In this document: piece after piece, positions 48,333 through 57,089 of the stretch
How the letters are laid out: each line of letters opens with the position of its first letter
Position numbering within the stretch: position 1 is the stretch's first letter
From: Hyaloraphidium curvatum
Taxonomy: Eukaryota > Monoblepharomycota > Hyaloraphidiomycetes > Hyaloraphidiales > Hyaloraphidiaceae
Length of the DNA stretch: 64,000 nt
Direction of reading: 5' to 3'
Assembly: GCA_025558095.1 (NCBI GenBank)
Contig: JAIVFI010000006.1
Span: 806,001 to 870,000 of the forward strand
Notes under the pieces: model-generated
Told to the model about the DNA's origin: nothing
Database searches by the model: none
The model's input: the letters and a program-made list of their open reading frames with translations, nothing else
Translations under genes and position numbers: made by a program

Positions 48333-49754
48333 TCATGCTCCATGCCCGTTCGCCGAGCCCGCGAGCCCCTCCGCGATCCCATCGATGACCGGCAGCACCG
48401 CCCGCACGTCCTCCTCCGTGGTCCTGTAGTTGACGAAGCACACCCGCATGCACGTCGCCCCGTCCACCACTGCGGGGGCGAGGAACACCCTCCCGTCCAC
48501 CTGAACCGCTGTCGCCAGGCGGGCGTTGAACGAATCGACGTCGCCGCTGCCTGCGCATATGTGGCGGAAGCAGATGGTGGAGAGCTGCGGCTCGTGCAAC
48601 AGCTCGAAGGACGGATGCGCGCGCACGGAATCGGCAAACAGCCTCGCGTTGTCGAGGGTGCGGTCGATCCATCGCCTGTACTGGTCGGCACCGTACAACC
48701 TTAAGGCCAGCCACAGCTTGAGTGCGCGGAAGGGCCGCGAGTACTCGAGCGTGCGGTCCACGGCGTTGACGGTGTCGGGCTTGTGCAGCATGTACTTCTC
48801 GTCGTGGGCGAATGCGCGGAGGAGGGAGGACGCGTCGCGGACCATGACGAGGCTGCAGCTCTTTTGCAGGCCCATCCACTTGTGCAGGTCCACGGTGACG
48901 GAGTCGGCGCGGTCGAGCCCGCGGAAGAGGGGAGCGGCGCGCTTGGTGGCAGCTGCTGGCAGGCCGTAGGCGCCGTCGACGTGCAGCCAGACCCCGAACT
49001 CGGCGCACACGTCGGCGATGGCGTTCAGCGGGTCGACGGCGCCGGTGAGGGTGGTGCCCGACGTAGCGATCACGGCGACCGGAGTGATCCCGGAGGCCAC
49101 GTCTCTCGCGAGAGCTTTCTTCAGCTTCGCGACGTCCATGCGGCGGGAGCCGTCGATCGGGATGCGGCGCACGGCGTTACGTCCAAGGCCAGCGGTCTCG
49201 ACAGCGCGAACGTTCGAGTGGTGGGCCTCGTCAGAGCAGTACACGGCGGCCTTTGAGCCTCCGACACCGTCAATCCGCGATCCCGGAATCGCCCGTTCCC
49301 TCGCCGCGAGCACGGCGGTCAGGTTCGACGTCTGCCCGCCGCTTGTAAAGTGCCCGTCGGCCGCGGGGTACCCGATGAACTCGGCCATCCACCGCACGGC
49401 CTGCGCGTCGAGCTTCTCGGCGGTGCCCGCGGCGGTGGCGAGGTTCACGTCGTACACGGCCCCCAGCGCTGCGGCGAGCACGCCGGCCTCGAGCCCCGAG
49501 GAGCCGATGTACGCCAAATAGAGCGGGCGCGACGGCGACACCGACGCCTCGAGCGCGGCCACCGCGTCGCGCAAGGCCGCGTGGCTGTCCCCCGGCGCCT
49601 CCGGCAATGGGTCCGAGAAGTGCGCGACCAGCGCTCCTTCGGGCGTCGGCTCGGCCGGCCGCGGGTGGTTGAACGACGCCCACGCGCCCTCAATGTAGCG
49701 CTCGAGCTCATCGAGGAGCGTTGCACGACCGTCCAAGTGCTCGCTCGTCGCCAT
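48333..49754 (-). CDS. PLP-dependent group II amino-acid decarboxylase-like enzyme
   Basis: Single exon, 473 residues. Motifs: PLYLAYIGSSG, the cofactor-phosphate region GHFTSGGQTSNLTAVLAAR, SDEAHHSNVRAVETAGLG with the stacking His, ATSGTTLTGAVDPLNAIADVC, HVDGAYGLPAAATK with the PLP-binding Asp, and the Schiff-base lysine in TVDLHKWMGLQKSC. The family includes aromatic L-amino-acid, histidine and glutamate decarboxylases, plus aldehyde-forming relatives. The order and spacing fit the DDC/tyrosine-decarboxylase branch; substrate is not assignable. Cytosolic, no targeting signal. The 3' end is 41 bases from the convergent GH30 gene. Confidence 0.88.
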   Translation of the reverse strand: MATSEHLDGRATLLDELERYIEGAWASFNHPRPAEPTPEGALVAHFSDPLPEAPGDSHAALRDAVAALEASVSPSRPLYLAYIGSSGLEAGVLAAALGAVYDVNLATAAGTAEKLDAQAVRWMAEFIGYPAADGHFTSGGQTSNLTAVLAARERAIPGSRIDGVGGSKAAVYCSDEAHHSNVRAVETAGLGRNAVRRIPIDGSRRMDVAKLKKALARDVASGITPVAVIATSGTTLTGAVDPLNAIADVCAEFGVWLHVDGAYGLPAAATKRAAPLFRGLDRADSVTVDLHKWMGLQKSCSLVMVRDASSLLRAFAHDEKYMLHKPDTVNAVDRTLEYSRPFRALKLWLALRLYGADQYRRWIDRTLDNARLFADSVRAHPSFELLHEPQLSTICFRHICAGSGDVDSFNARLATAVQVDGRVFLAPAVVDGATCMRVCFVNYRTTEEDVRAVLPVIDGIAEGLAGSANGHGA

Positions 49755-50213
49755 CGCTCTTGGCGCCGGAAGGAAGGCTGGGTTGCTGGACCCCGGAATT
49801 GTGGCAAGGAGGTGCGCGGTGCAGGCGAGTCATCCGTCGATCAAATGAAATCGGACGAGCACTTGCATTCTTGAGCTTTCGAACGGATGCTCTCTGCCGG
49901 TCATGATGATAGCCGGCAGGACTGCTCTTTGGCCGCCGGGAGGAGTGAGAAACTTTGCCTTCATTCGCGACTTTCACCGCGGCAGCCCGAAACCGTATCA
50001 AGGAACATGGGCACATAAACAAGGGAGAAGAGCATGAAGTAGATGGTTTCGCTGCCTACGAATCGGGGGCCGCGAAGGCGTTGGCTCTGAGTATGATCGT
50101 CGCCAGGTTCTGTAGGTTGACCCGTCCTCTATTCCCTCGCGTCTCCTGATAGAGAAGCGCAAGCCGGCACCTCGTCGGAGGACGGCCACGCGTCCGGCCT
50201 TCCCGGATCGCCG
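49755..50213. other. Divergent intergenic region, decarboxylase / endomannosidase
   Basis: About 459 bases between divergent starts, noticeably AT-richer than the coding flanks. I see no exon; it should hold both promoters. Confidence 0.4.
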
Positions 50214-51500
50214 ATGTTGGCCTTCCTGTCCCGCCCGGGCGGCGTCAAGGACAACCCGCAGCCGCTGCTCCCCGCGCCGGTTAGCGCGGAAACACGCCGC
50301 CGCCGCCGCGTCCGACCCGCGTTTGTCGCGTTCCTCGTGCTCTCCTTTTTCCTGGCGACGGTATACTACCGCTCGATGGAGTCCCCGTTGCCGGTGGACG
50401 TCGCGGACAACGCGTCGGCCCCCGCCCGACTGGACCCGGAGCTCGCCAAGTACCCGGTGGACTACCGCGCCCACGTGTTCTATTACTCGTGGTACGGCAA
50501 CCCCGAGAACAACGGCAAGTGGGTACACTGGAACCACCGCGTGCTGGTGGACAACGGCACGTCCTACGAGCCGCCCGGCGCCATCGGCTCGACCTTCTGG
50601 CCCGCGCTGGGGCCCTACTCGTCGACGTCGCCTTCCACCGTGAAGGAGCACTTTCGCGCGATCAGGAAGGCGGGGATCGGGACGGTGTGCCTGACGTGGT
50701 GGGGCCGCGGCGAGTCGGACGAGAACGGGGAGAGGGGCATGACGGACGCCGTGCTCCCGCTGCTGTTCCGCACGGCCAAGGAAACCGGGCTGCGGATCTC
50801 GTTCCACGTGGAGCCGTACCCGGGGCGGACCGCCAAGTCGGTCGAGCAGGACGTGGCTGACCTGCTGTCCCGGTTCGCGGAATGGGGCAGCGTGCTGGAG
50901 CCCGTGTTCTTTGTCTACGACAGCTACCTCATCTCCAAGGAGAACTGGGCGGCGGTGCTCGCGCCGGGCACCCCGCTCCGCCGCCACCCGCGGAAACCGG
51001 TGCTCCTCGGCCTCGTGGTGAACCAGCCGGACCTCGCAGCCATCGAGCAGGCCGGGTGGGACGGCGCCTACACCTACTTCGCCTCCCACACCTTTGTTTG
51101 GGGCTCCAACCCCCAGAACTGGGCCGCCATCGCCTCCTGGGCCTCCCGCGCGGGCCGCATCTTCGTGCCCAGCGTCGGACCGGGGTACGACGACGAGCGC
51201 GTCAGGCCGTGGAACTCGCGCAACACGCGGCCGCGCGAGGGCGGGGCGTACTACGACCGCGGGTGGGAGGCGGTGCTTGCCCTGGACCCGCTGCCCAAGG
51301 TGGTCTCGGTGACGTCGTGGAACGAGTGGCACGAGGGGACGCAGATCGAGCCGGCGGTGCCGCACGTGGGGGGGAACGGGTACAGGTACGAGGACTACGA
51401 GAAGGACGGGGACGGGAAGGGGGAGGCAGGGGAGGTGTACCTGCGGAGGACGAGGAAGTGGATCGAAAAGTGGAGCAGGGCGGTCGGGCCAGCGAGCTAG
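50214..51500 (+). CDS. MANEA: GH99 glycoprotein endo-alpha-1,2-mannosidase
   Basis: Single exon, 428 residues. Basic cytosolic N-terminus, then one TM segment (PAFVAFLVLSFFLATVYY) as in a Golgi type II enzyme. The catalytic domain opens VDYRAHVFYYSWYGNPENNGKW; it has GKWVHWNHRVL, IGTVCLTWWGRGESDENG, SFHVEPYPGRT with a catalytic Glu, FVYDSYLI, TFVWGSNPQNW and SWNEWHEGTQIEPA with the second active-site Glu pair. This is the complete GH99 pattern. The animal enzyme clips Glc1-3Man from Man8-9 N-glycans in the Golgi, bypassing ER glucosidases. GH99 is rare or absent in many Dikarya, so it is informative about lineage. Confidence 0.9.
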   Translation: MLAFLSRPGGVKDNPQPLLPAPVSAETRRRRRVRPAFVAFLVLSFFLATVYYRSMESPLPVDVADNASAPARLDPELAKYPVDYRAHVFYYSWYGNPENNGKWVHWNHRVLVDNGTSYEPPGAIGSTFWPALGPYSSTSPSTVKEHFRAIRKAGIGTVCLTWWGRGESDENGERGMTDAVLPLLFRTAKETGLRISFHVEPYPGRTAKSVEQDVADLLSRFAEWGSVLEPVFFVYDSYLISKENWAAVLAPGTPLRRHPRKPVLLGLVVNQPDLAAIEQAGWDGAYTYFASHTFVWGSNPQNWAAIASWASRAGRIFVPSVGPGYDDERVRPWNSRNTRPREGGAYYDRGWEAVLALDPLPKVVSVTSWNEWHEGTQIEPAVPHVGGNGYRYEDYEKDGDGKGEAGEVYLRRTRKWIEKWSRAVGPAS

Positions 51501-51585
51501 GTGATCTCCGTTGTGTTCTTTGTAGTCTGGCTGCCCACAGAGCGCAACGGCAGACGGTGACTAATGGTCCGCCGTGTGAACAACG

Positions 51586-52482
51586 TCAGCTCGGGTTGCG
51601 GACGATATCCGCGACGACGGCAAAGTGGTCCGACCGCGGCATCGGCGTGCCGTCCGCGAGGCCGACGTCGACGGGATCCATCATGGCCGGCGCAGCCCGC
51701 TCAATCGACAGCCCGGGTCCGGCAAACACGTGGTCCAGCGAGTTCTCGCCGTCCTCTGCATTCACCCACTTGTTCTTTGACGGCGAGCAGGTAGCAAACA
51801 AGCCCGTATCCGGGGCGCAAGAAAAGCCAGGTAGCGCGGCCAGCAATGCCCCCCAAATCTCGGCGTCGTGCCCATGGCCCGCTCCCGCACGGGGCGGACC
51901 GACATTAAGGTCCCCCGCGAGCACGACCGGCGCCCTCGGCAGGCCGCACGCGAACGCGCCCAGCTCCCTGATCTGCGACAGCCGCACCGCGCGGTTGTCG
52001 TTCCACGCGTAGGACGAGCACAGGTGCGTGTCGACCACCCACACGGGGCCGAAAGAGGGCACCTCGACCAGCGCGGCGACGGCAGATTTCCGCGCCGCGG
52101 CCTCGCCCTCCCTGAACACCTCCTTCCAGCTGCCGCGCGAGGAATACATCTTCCGGCGGACCTCCTTCACGGGGTGCTTCGACAAAACGAGCAGCCCCGA
52201 GTCCAGCGTCATGTGCCCGGCGCCGACGGTCTCCAGCGGTTTCCCAATCCAGTTGAGCCAGTGGCCCGCGAAGCTGTCCGCGTCTCCGACATGCGGCCAT
52301 CCCAGCGATTTGAACGCCGCCCTGCGACGCGACGGCCAGAGCTCCTGGAGCAGCACGACGTCGGGCCCGTCGGGGTCGCGTGCGAGGGCGGCGAGCGCGT
52401 CGGCGACGGCGTCGAGCCGCTTGGGACCACTCTTGACGCCGGGGACGTCCCAGACGTTCCAGGTCATTAGCTTTAGAGGCAT
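51586..52482 (-). CDS. Endonuclease/exonuclease/phosphatase-family enzyme (sphingomyelinase-like)
   Basis: Single exon, 298 residues from the ATG at 52482; an in-frame ATG at 52533 would add 17 residues with no fold function. EEP motifs: LMTWNVWDVPG (Asn metal ligand), VVLLQELWPSRRRAAF (Glu metal ligand), LDSGLLVLSKHPV, VWVVDTHLCSSYAWNDN (Asp/His), VVLAGDLNVGP (Asp-x-Asn) and, at the end, SLDHVFAGPG and MPRSDHFAVVADI (catalytic Asp-His). The LLVLSKHP and THLCSSY-type spacing fits neutral sphingomyelinases and related phospholipases more than AP endonucleases. No signal peptide or TM segment is seen. Confidence 0.8.
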   Translation of the reverse strand: MPLKLMTWNVWDVPGVKSGPKRLDAVADALAALARDPDGPDVVLLQELWPSRRRAAFKSLGWPHVGDADSFAGHWLNWIGKPLETVGAGHMTLDSGLLVLSKHPVKEVRRKMYSSRGSWKEVFREGEAAARKSAVAALVEVPSFGPVWVVDTHLCSSYAWNDNRAVRLSQIRELGAFACGLPRAPVVLAGDLNVGPPRAGAGHGHDAEIWGALLAALPGFSCAPDTGLFATCSPSKNKWVNAEDGENSLDHVFAGPGLSIERAAPAMMDPVDVGLADGTPMPRSDHFAVVADIVRNPS

Positions 52483-52854
52483 GCCGGGCCGGAATCGTGC
52501 CGAGCCGGCGTGGGGTTCCCACGCTCGATACACGTCCTGACGCCCACACTTCCTCCTGACGGCATATAATGTCTAGGGTATAATTTCGATCGCGGAAAAT
52601 GGTGATCAGTCCATGTAGTGGGTCCGGTGCACTTCGTCACGCTGACGGCTTCGTCATCGCGTCCAGCTGCTCCGCACGAAGATGAACTGCGCGTAGTTGC
52701 ACATCGCATCCAGCTGGAACCTCAGAGACGCCTTGCCATGCGCGCCTCCCTATGGCCCCCGATCCACTAAGCGTCGCAATACCTCGCGATCCCGCACCGC
52801 TTGCGCGCCCGGAGCATGTCCTCGCACCGGCGGGCATGCGCATCACGTCTCGCA
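52483..52854. other. Intergenic, AT-richer stretch
   Basis: About 370 bases upstream of the EEP gene, AT-rich near 52550-52620. No coding exon recognised. Confidence 0.4.
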
Positions 52855-53420
52855 CTGGTTCGCGACGTAGCCGAACATGGTGGCGTACATCGCCTTTAAC
52901 TGCTCCATCTCTTCACGTCTGAACCTCATCCGCTAGGATCGTTGGTTTCTCGAGCATGTTGCAGCTGGCCAGGTCCGTGCCCACCTCGTAGTAGACCCTA
53001 CTGGCAAACTGCTCGCCGACGGGAGTCGTGCACCACCGTTTGTGCACGAACAGGCGCTGCATGAGAAGACCGGCCCAGCCTCCGATGCTAGTGCCCGAGC
53101 CGCCGGCCTTCCGGCCTTGGTGCCACAAGACGTCGCAGGCCATCGCTTGCGATCCGATGGTGCTCAAGGCGTACCGGAGCTAGTCCAGGTTCGCGTCTAG
53201 CAGGATCGCCTCGAATGGTCTTTTAGCAGTGGTCCCCGTGGACCCGAATGGGGCCTGATCGATGGCAAGGAGGGCGCCCACCAACGGATGCGGATCCGGT
53301 GCCGACGCCAAAGACCGGAACTGACGACGAGTGCTCGCGGCGCAGGTAGCCCTCGTGGCAACGGTCGAAGAGGAGACGTGGTTCGGGTTCACGGCCGCAA
53401 CCAGAGGCATGAGATGTACG
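52855..53420 (-). pseudogene. Decayed coding sequence, family unknown
   Basis: On the minus strand a continuous, gene-like frame runs from about 53420 downwards: FEAILLDANLD, an in-frame TAG at 53182..53180, then RYALSTIGSQAMACDVLWHQ and TTPVGEQFASRVYYEVGTDL. A stop at about 52913 is followed, in another frame, by REEMEQLKAMYATMFGYVAN before a further stop. The stop in otherwise coherent sequence and the frame change suggest a decaying gene; unrecognised short introns are an alternative. Base composition is less GC-rich than the active genes. I do not recognise the family. Confidence 0.35.
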
Positions 53421-53792
53421 GGGTTGGGGTTTGGACGATGGGGCCGGTGAGAGCTAGGCGCTCTTTGGGAGCCCTAATTGGATAAGGTCTTGTCCGTTAG
53501 CAGGTGAGCTCCTTGATTCACGATGTCGGATCGGGGACGTGTCCATACCAGTCCATGTCCAACGCTCCGGCACCAGACCGGCCCCGGCCATTTTTGATCT
53601 GATCGAGCACGACGTCGATGCTTCCATTGTACTGATCAACAGTTGACAAAGATTGAAACGGACATCAAGACCATGAAAAGGACCAGCCATGAGAAACGTC
53701 CCTCATCCTCCAGCGCATCGTCCTCGGCAGTAGAAACCTTGAAGAGGCCATCAGCAAGCCAAACCATTGACCTGGTGAAGGAAGGGCCTACC
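53421..53792. other. Intergenic, no supported gene
   Basis: About 370 bases. Minus-strand fragments such as QYNGSIDVVLDQIKNG are gene-like for a few residues but broken by stops; they may belong to the decayed sequence next to it. No intact exon. Confidence 0.35.
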
Positions 53793-54431
53793 TCACAGCT
53801 TGCGCTCGACAGTGCGCCCCGGCAAACCCTCCCGGAACTCGTCCCACTCAGAACCAAACTTCAGCTTCAGGACCTCCTCCAGGACACGTGTCTGGGCCTC
53901 GGCCTGTGCCCTCCTGACTGCCTCGTCCGCGCGGAGCTGTTCTGCCTTGACAGCCTGGTCAACACGGCGAGTTTCCGCCTTGGTGGCGCGTTAGCCCCAG
54001 AAGTTGCTAATGGGGGAATGCCGGTACTCACCTCCCGAAGCTCCGTCTCCTTGACGAGCCCCAAATGCTCTTCCCGGTCCGCGGCTTCACGCTGCAGTCT
54101 CTCTTCTCTTACAGCACTTTGGCGCTCCATTCGCTCTTCCCTCAATGAGGCAAGCAGGCCCGTAGACAGAGTACCTGGTGAACGCGTCGGTTCCAGATGC
54201 GACCAAGCGACCAGGCACCGAAGTGTCACCTGCGGCAAAAGTAACGCCAAGCAACGCAACCAAAAGCGTGCCACTCGAGAAGAAAGAATTTCGGAAACGC
54301 CGAGGCTCCTCGGCGCCTGCAGTTCCACCGGAAGGAACGGCCGAGCCCGCCGCGCGCTGCGAGCGGCGAAAGGTGCCACGGACTCGGGCGGTGGGGCTCA
54401 CGCGGCTCAGACGCGCGGCGTAGCGCGCCAT
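53793..54431 (-). CDS. Small single-pass membrane protein with coiled coil (mitochondrial-like)
   Basis: Three exons: 54431..54230, 54174..54032 and 53978..53793, 176 residues; introns 55 and 53 nt with donors GTGACA and GTGAGT and acceptors CCAG and CCAAG. The N-terminus is rich in Arg, Ser and Ala without acids (MARYAARLSRVSPTARVRG), typical of a mitochondrial presequence. A hydrophobic segment (SGTLLVALLGVTFAAG) follows at about residue 52. The rest is a highly charged helix with heptad-like spacing (REERMERQSAVREERLQREA, then KAEQLRADEAVRRAQAEAQ), ending FGSEWDEFREGLPGRTVERKL. Splicing keeps the frame and removes stops. No family recognised; an inner-membrane protein with a soluble coiled coil is my inference. 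Confidence 0.6.
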
Positions 54432-54586
54432 GGATGATGCCGTAGCCTCGGCGGAGGACAGGCAAGGTTGGCAGTTTCCGGCGTTTCGCCGTGTGGACGG
54501 TGACAAGTTGTTTTGTTGTCACTGGTGTCACCGGACACCGGTCGTGTAATGATCAAGCACAACGCGAATGAGGTTGAAGACTTTAG

Positions 54587-56885
54587 CTAATGCGTATGCG
54601 ACTTCTCGGCCTCCGGCGGCGCGCTCCTCGGCGACGGATCCGCCGCGACCGGCGACGGCTCCGTCATCACTGGGGACCCCAGCTGCAGCCCCGACGCCAT
54701 CGACCCCGACGACATCGACCGCCCCACCACGATCCCAGATCCGCCGTACGACCCCGCCCGGTTCACCGCCAGGAAATCCGGGTGGAGCCCCCTCGCCTCC
54801 TCCGCCGCGATGACCGCATGCCCGTGCGGCACCGCGATCTCGATCCCGTCCACCCGCACGATCGACGCCGGCTTCCTCCCGCGCACCCGCGGGCTGAGGT
54901 TCCCCGACGCCCCGCGCATGCCGTCGATCGCCCCCGACGGCGCGCGGAGGCTCCCCGACGCCATCCGCGCGACGTCCGGGGACAGCGAGAACGAAATGGC
55001 GCCGCTGGCCACCCGCGACAGGTCCCCGCTGGCCATCCCCGTTGGATCGGCGGCGGAAAGCGCGCTCGCGGCACGCAGCAGGGCTTCCCGCCGGGCGAGA
55101 TCCTCCATCTCCTCCCTCGCCTTGGCCAGGTCCTCGTCCAGGCTCCTCCGGTCCATCTGCTCCCTCTCCCCCTCCCCTGCCTCGCCCTCGGCCCGCTCAT
55201 CCCCAATCACGTGGATCTTGAGCGCGCGGAACACCCTGTCCGTCGTGCTGATGACGAAATCGTGCGCCTTCCTCCTGAAGCTCCCGGGCTTGCCGATGTC
55301 GATCTGGCCCGCGAGGTACTCCCCCGTCGCCTCCAGCTTCTCCCTCCCGTAGGCGGACTTTTCGAGCTGCGTCCGCACCGAGTACCTTTTCCCGACGTAG
55401 TACGCCATCAGCCAGAGGTTCGCGACGAGGAGCAGCGCAATGAGCAGGCCGCAGGCCAACCAGAGCCACTCGAACGTGCCCTCGGGGAGCTGCACGAGGA
55501 TGGCGATGTTGAAGAGGATCCAGAAAGGGAGGATAAAGCGGCGGCAGAACATGTCCAGCTCGTGGGCTGCGGGGCCGCGTGAGCGGGGCAGGGCCGGCAG
55601 GGGCGCGGGGATCGACCCACCGACGATGTGGTTGTTCTCCCGCTGGACGAGGTGGTGGATGATGGCGACCTCGAGGAGGGAGAAGAAGGCGACGATGAAG
55701 GAGATGAAGACGTACCAGTCGACTTGGGTCTGCGGCGCGGGTGAGCACAGGCTTGGACCTCGAACCGGACGCACGTACCGCATAGTTGACGAGAGGCAAG
55801 CCCGCCGTCACGGAGTTGTAGAAGCTGATGATGGTGAGCACGAGCGTGATGCACAGCCCCAGCCGCTCGGGCACGGCCTCGACGCTGAACCAGTAGCTGA
55901 CGGCGGTCAGGGCGACGAGCAGCCCCAGCGGGAGGAAGCTCTTGAGGTAGTACGATCCCGTCTTGCGAGACATGCGGATGTCGAAGAGGAGCATCTCGAA
56001 CGCCGGCACACCCTCGCGCGCCTCGTAGCGGATCTTGTCCGTGGTGTACGAGAGGTAGTCCCACGTGACGGACGAGAACATGGCCGCGTTGATGCGCGGG
56101 AACACGGGCTCGGACCGCCACTCGAGCGCGAGCTCGAGTTCATTGTAGCTGTAGCTCGTCACGGGCAGCTGCAGCGTCTGCGAGTCGAAGGGAAACTGCG
56201 CCAGCTCGAACTGGTTCCGCAGCTCGACGCGGAACTGCCGCGACCAGAATATGTCGCCCGTGTAGGGGGTCAGCTTGACGACCTCGTTGAGCATCTCGCC
56301 GCCGACTTCGGTGCCGAAGTAGATGTCCGGGGACCAGATGTCGTGCGTGGGGCCCTGTCCGTTGCCCAGGCTCGTCGAGCCCTGGTAGCGCCAGTCCGAG
56401 CCATTGGAGGGCGGGATGTCCTCCTGGGTCACGCGCAGCCGGGGGTCGTTCCAGTACAGGCGGAGGAACACGTCGATGTTGAAGGTCGAGGCGACGGGGT
56501 CTATAGAGTAGAGGCGATTGACGCGCAGCTGGGCCCGCACCAGCACGGGCGGGCCGAGGAATCCGGGCCGCGTCATTGCGTCGTACCCGGTGCCCTCGCC
56601 CACGGTGTTGGAGACCAGGACTTGGGTCGCATTGTCCGCGGAGAACCCTTCGAAGAGCCGCGGCGCGAGCCGGCGGCCGTCCGCGGCATCCCCGCAGTTT
56701 TGAGGCTCCGGCCGGGTCGGGTCGATCGCCGTCACTTTCAGAGAGCGTGGCCGGTGGCCCCTGGAGCCCGGCTGGCCGGCCAGCAGCGGGGCGGAAGTGG
56801 CCGACCGGGCAGCGTCCCCGGGCGTCCCCAGCGCCGCCAGCACCGCGAGCAGCAGCGCGGCCGCGGCGGTGGCGAGTCCGCGCAT
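54587..56885 (-). CDS. Pentameric ligand-gated ion channel subunit (Pro-loop type), long C-tail
   Basis: Two exons, 56885..55779 and 55729..54587, 749 residues; intron 49 nt. Signal peptide (LATAAAALLLAVLAALG), then a ligand-binding domain with VFLRLYWNDPRL, DIWSPDIYFGTE (loop A) and the signature loop FELAQFPFDSQTLQLP, which has the central FPFD but no flanking cysteines. Hydrophobic segments: M1 FLPLGLLVALTAVSYWFSV; M2 PERLGLCITLVLTIISFYNS with Glu at -1' and Arg at 0', as in cation channels; M3 WYVFISFIVAFFSLLEVAII; M4 RRFILPFWILFNIAILV; then a fifth, FEWLWLACGLLIALLLVANL. A cytosolic-looking tail of about 240 residues follows, with a coiled-coil-like stretch and Ser/Gly-rich end. Head-to-head with its paralogue. 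Confidence 0.88.
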
Positions 56886-57089
56886 CGTCCTCAACAGAGT
56901 ATTATGTTTTCCGGGCGGGAGACGGCGGCAGTCAGGTGTCGGCCGCGGGCTCCAAGGTGCGTCACGCCCGCCATCCCGAAATCAGGGACGCGCAATGGCA
57001 TCCTCCGTCGACGCCTCCGAGCACCTGCGGTCCCGCATCTGAGCTTTCTGAGTTCCCGCTGAGTGACTGCCCACCGGCCGGCGCCCGGA
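56886..57089. promoter_or_regulatory. Divergent promoter region of the channel pair
   Basis: 204 bases between the ATGs of the two channel genes. A stretch agtattatg close to the minus-strand gene is the only AT-rich patch. Shared regulation is inferred from spacing; it would fit co-assembly of the two subunits. Confidence 0.4.

Noticed and set aside
53643-54437. 264-codon plus-strand frame opposite the small coiled-coil gene
   Set aside because: Starts with a non-ATG codon, has no domain, and the minus strand has a better spliced model with targeting signal and coiled coil.
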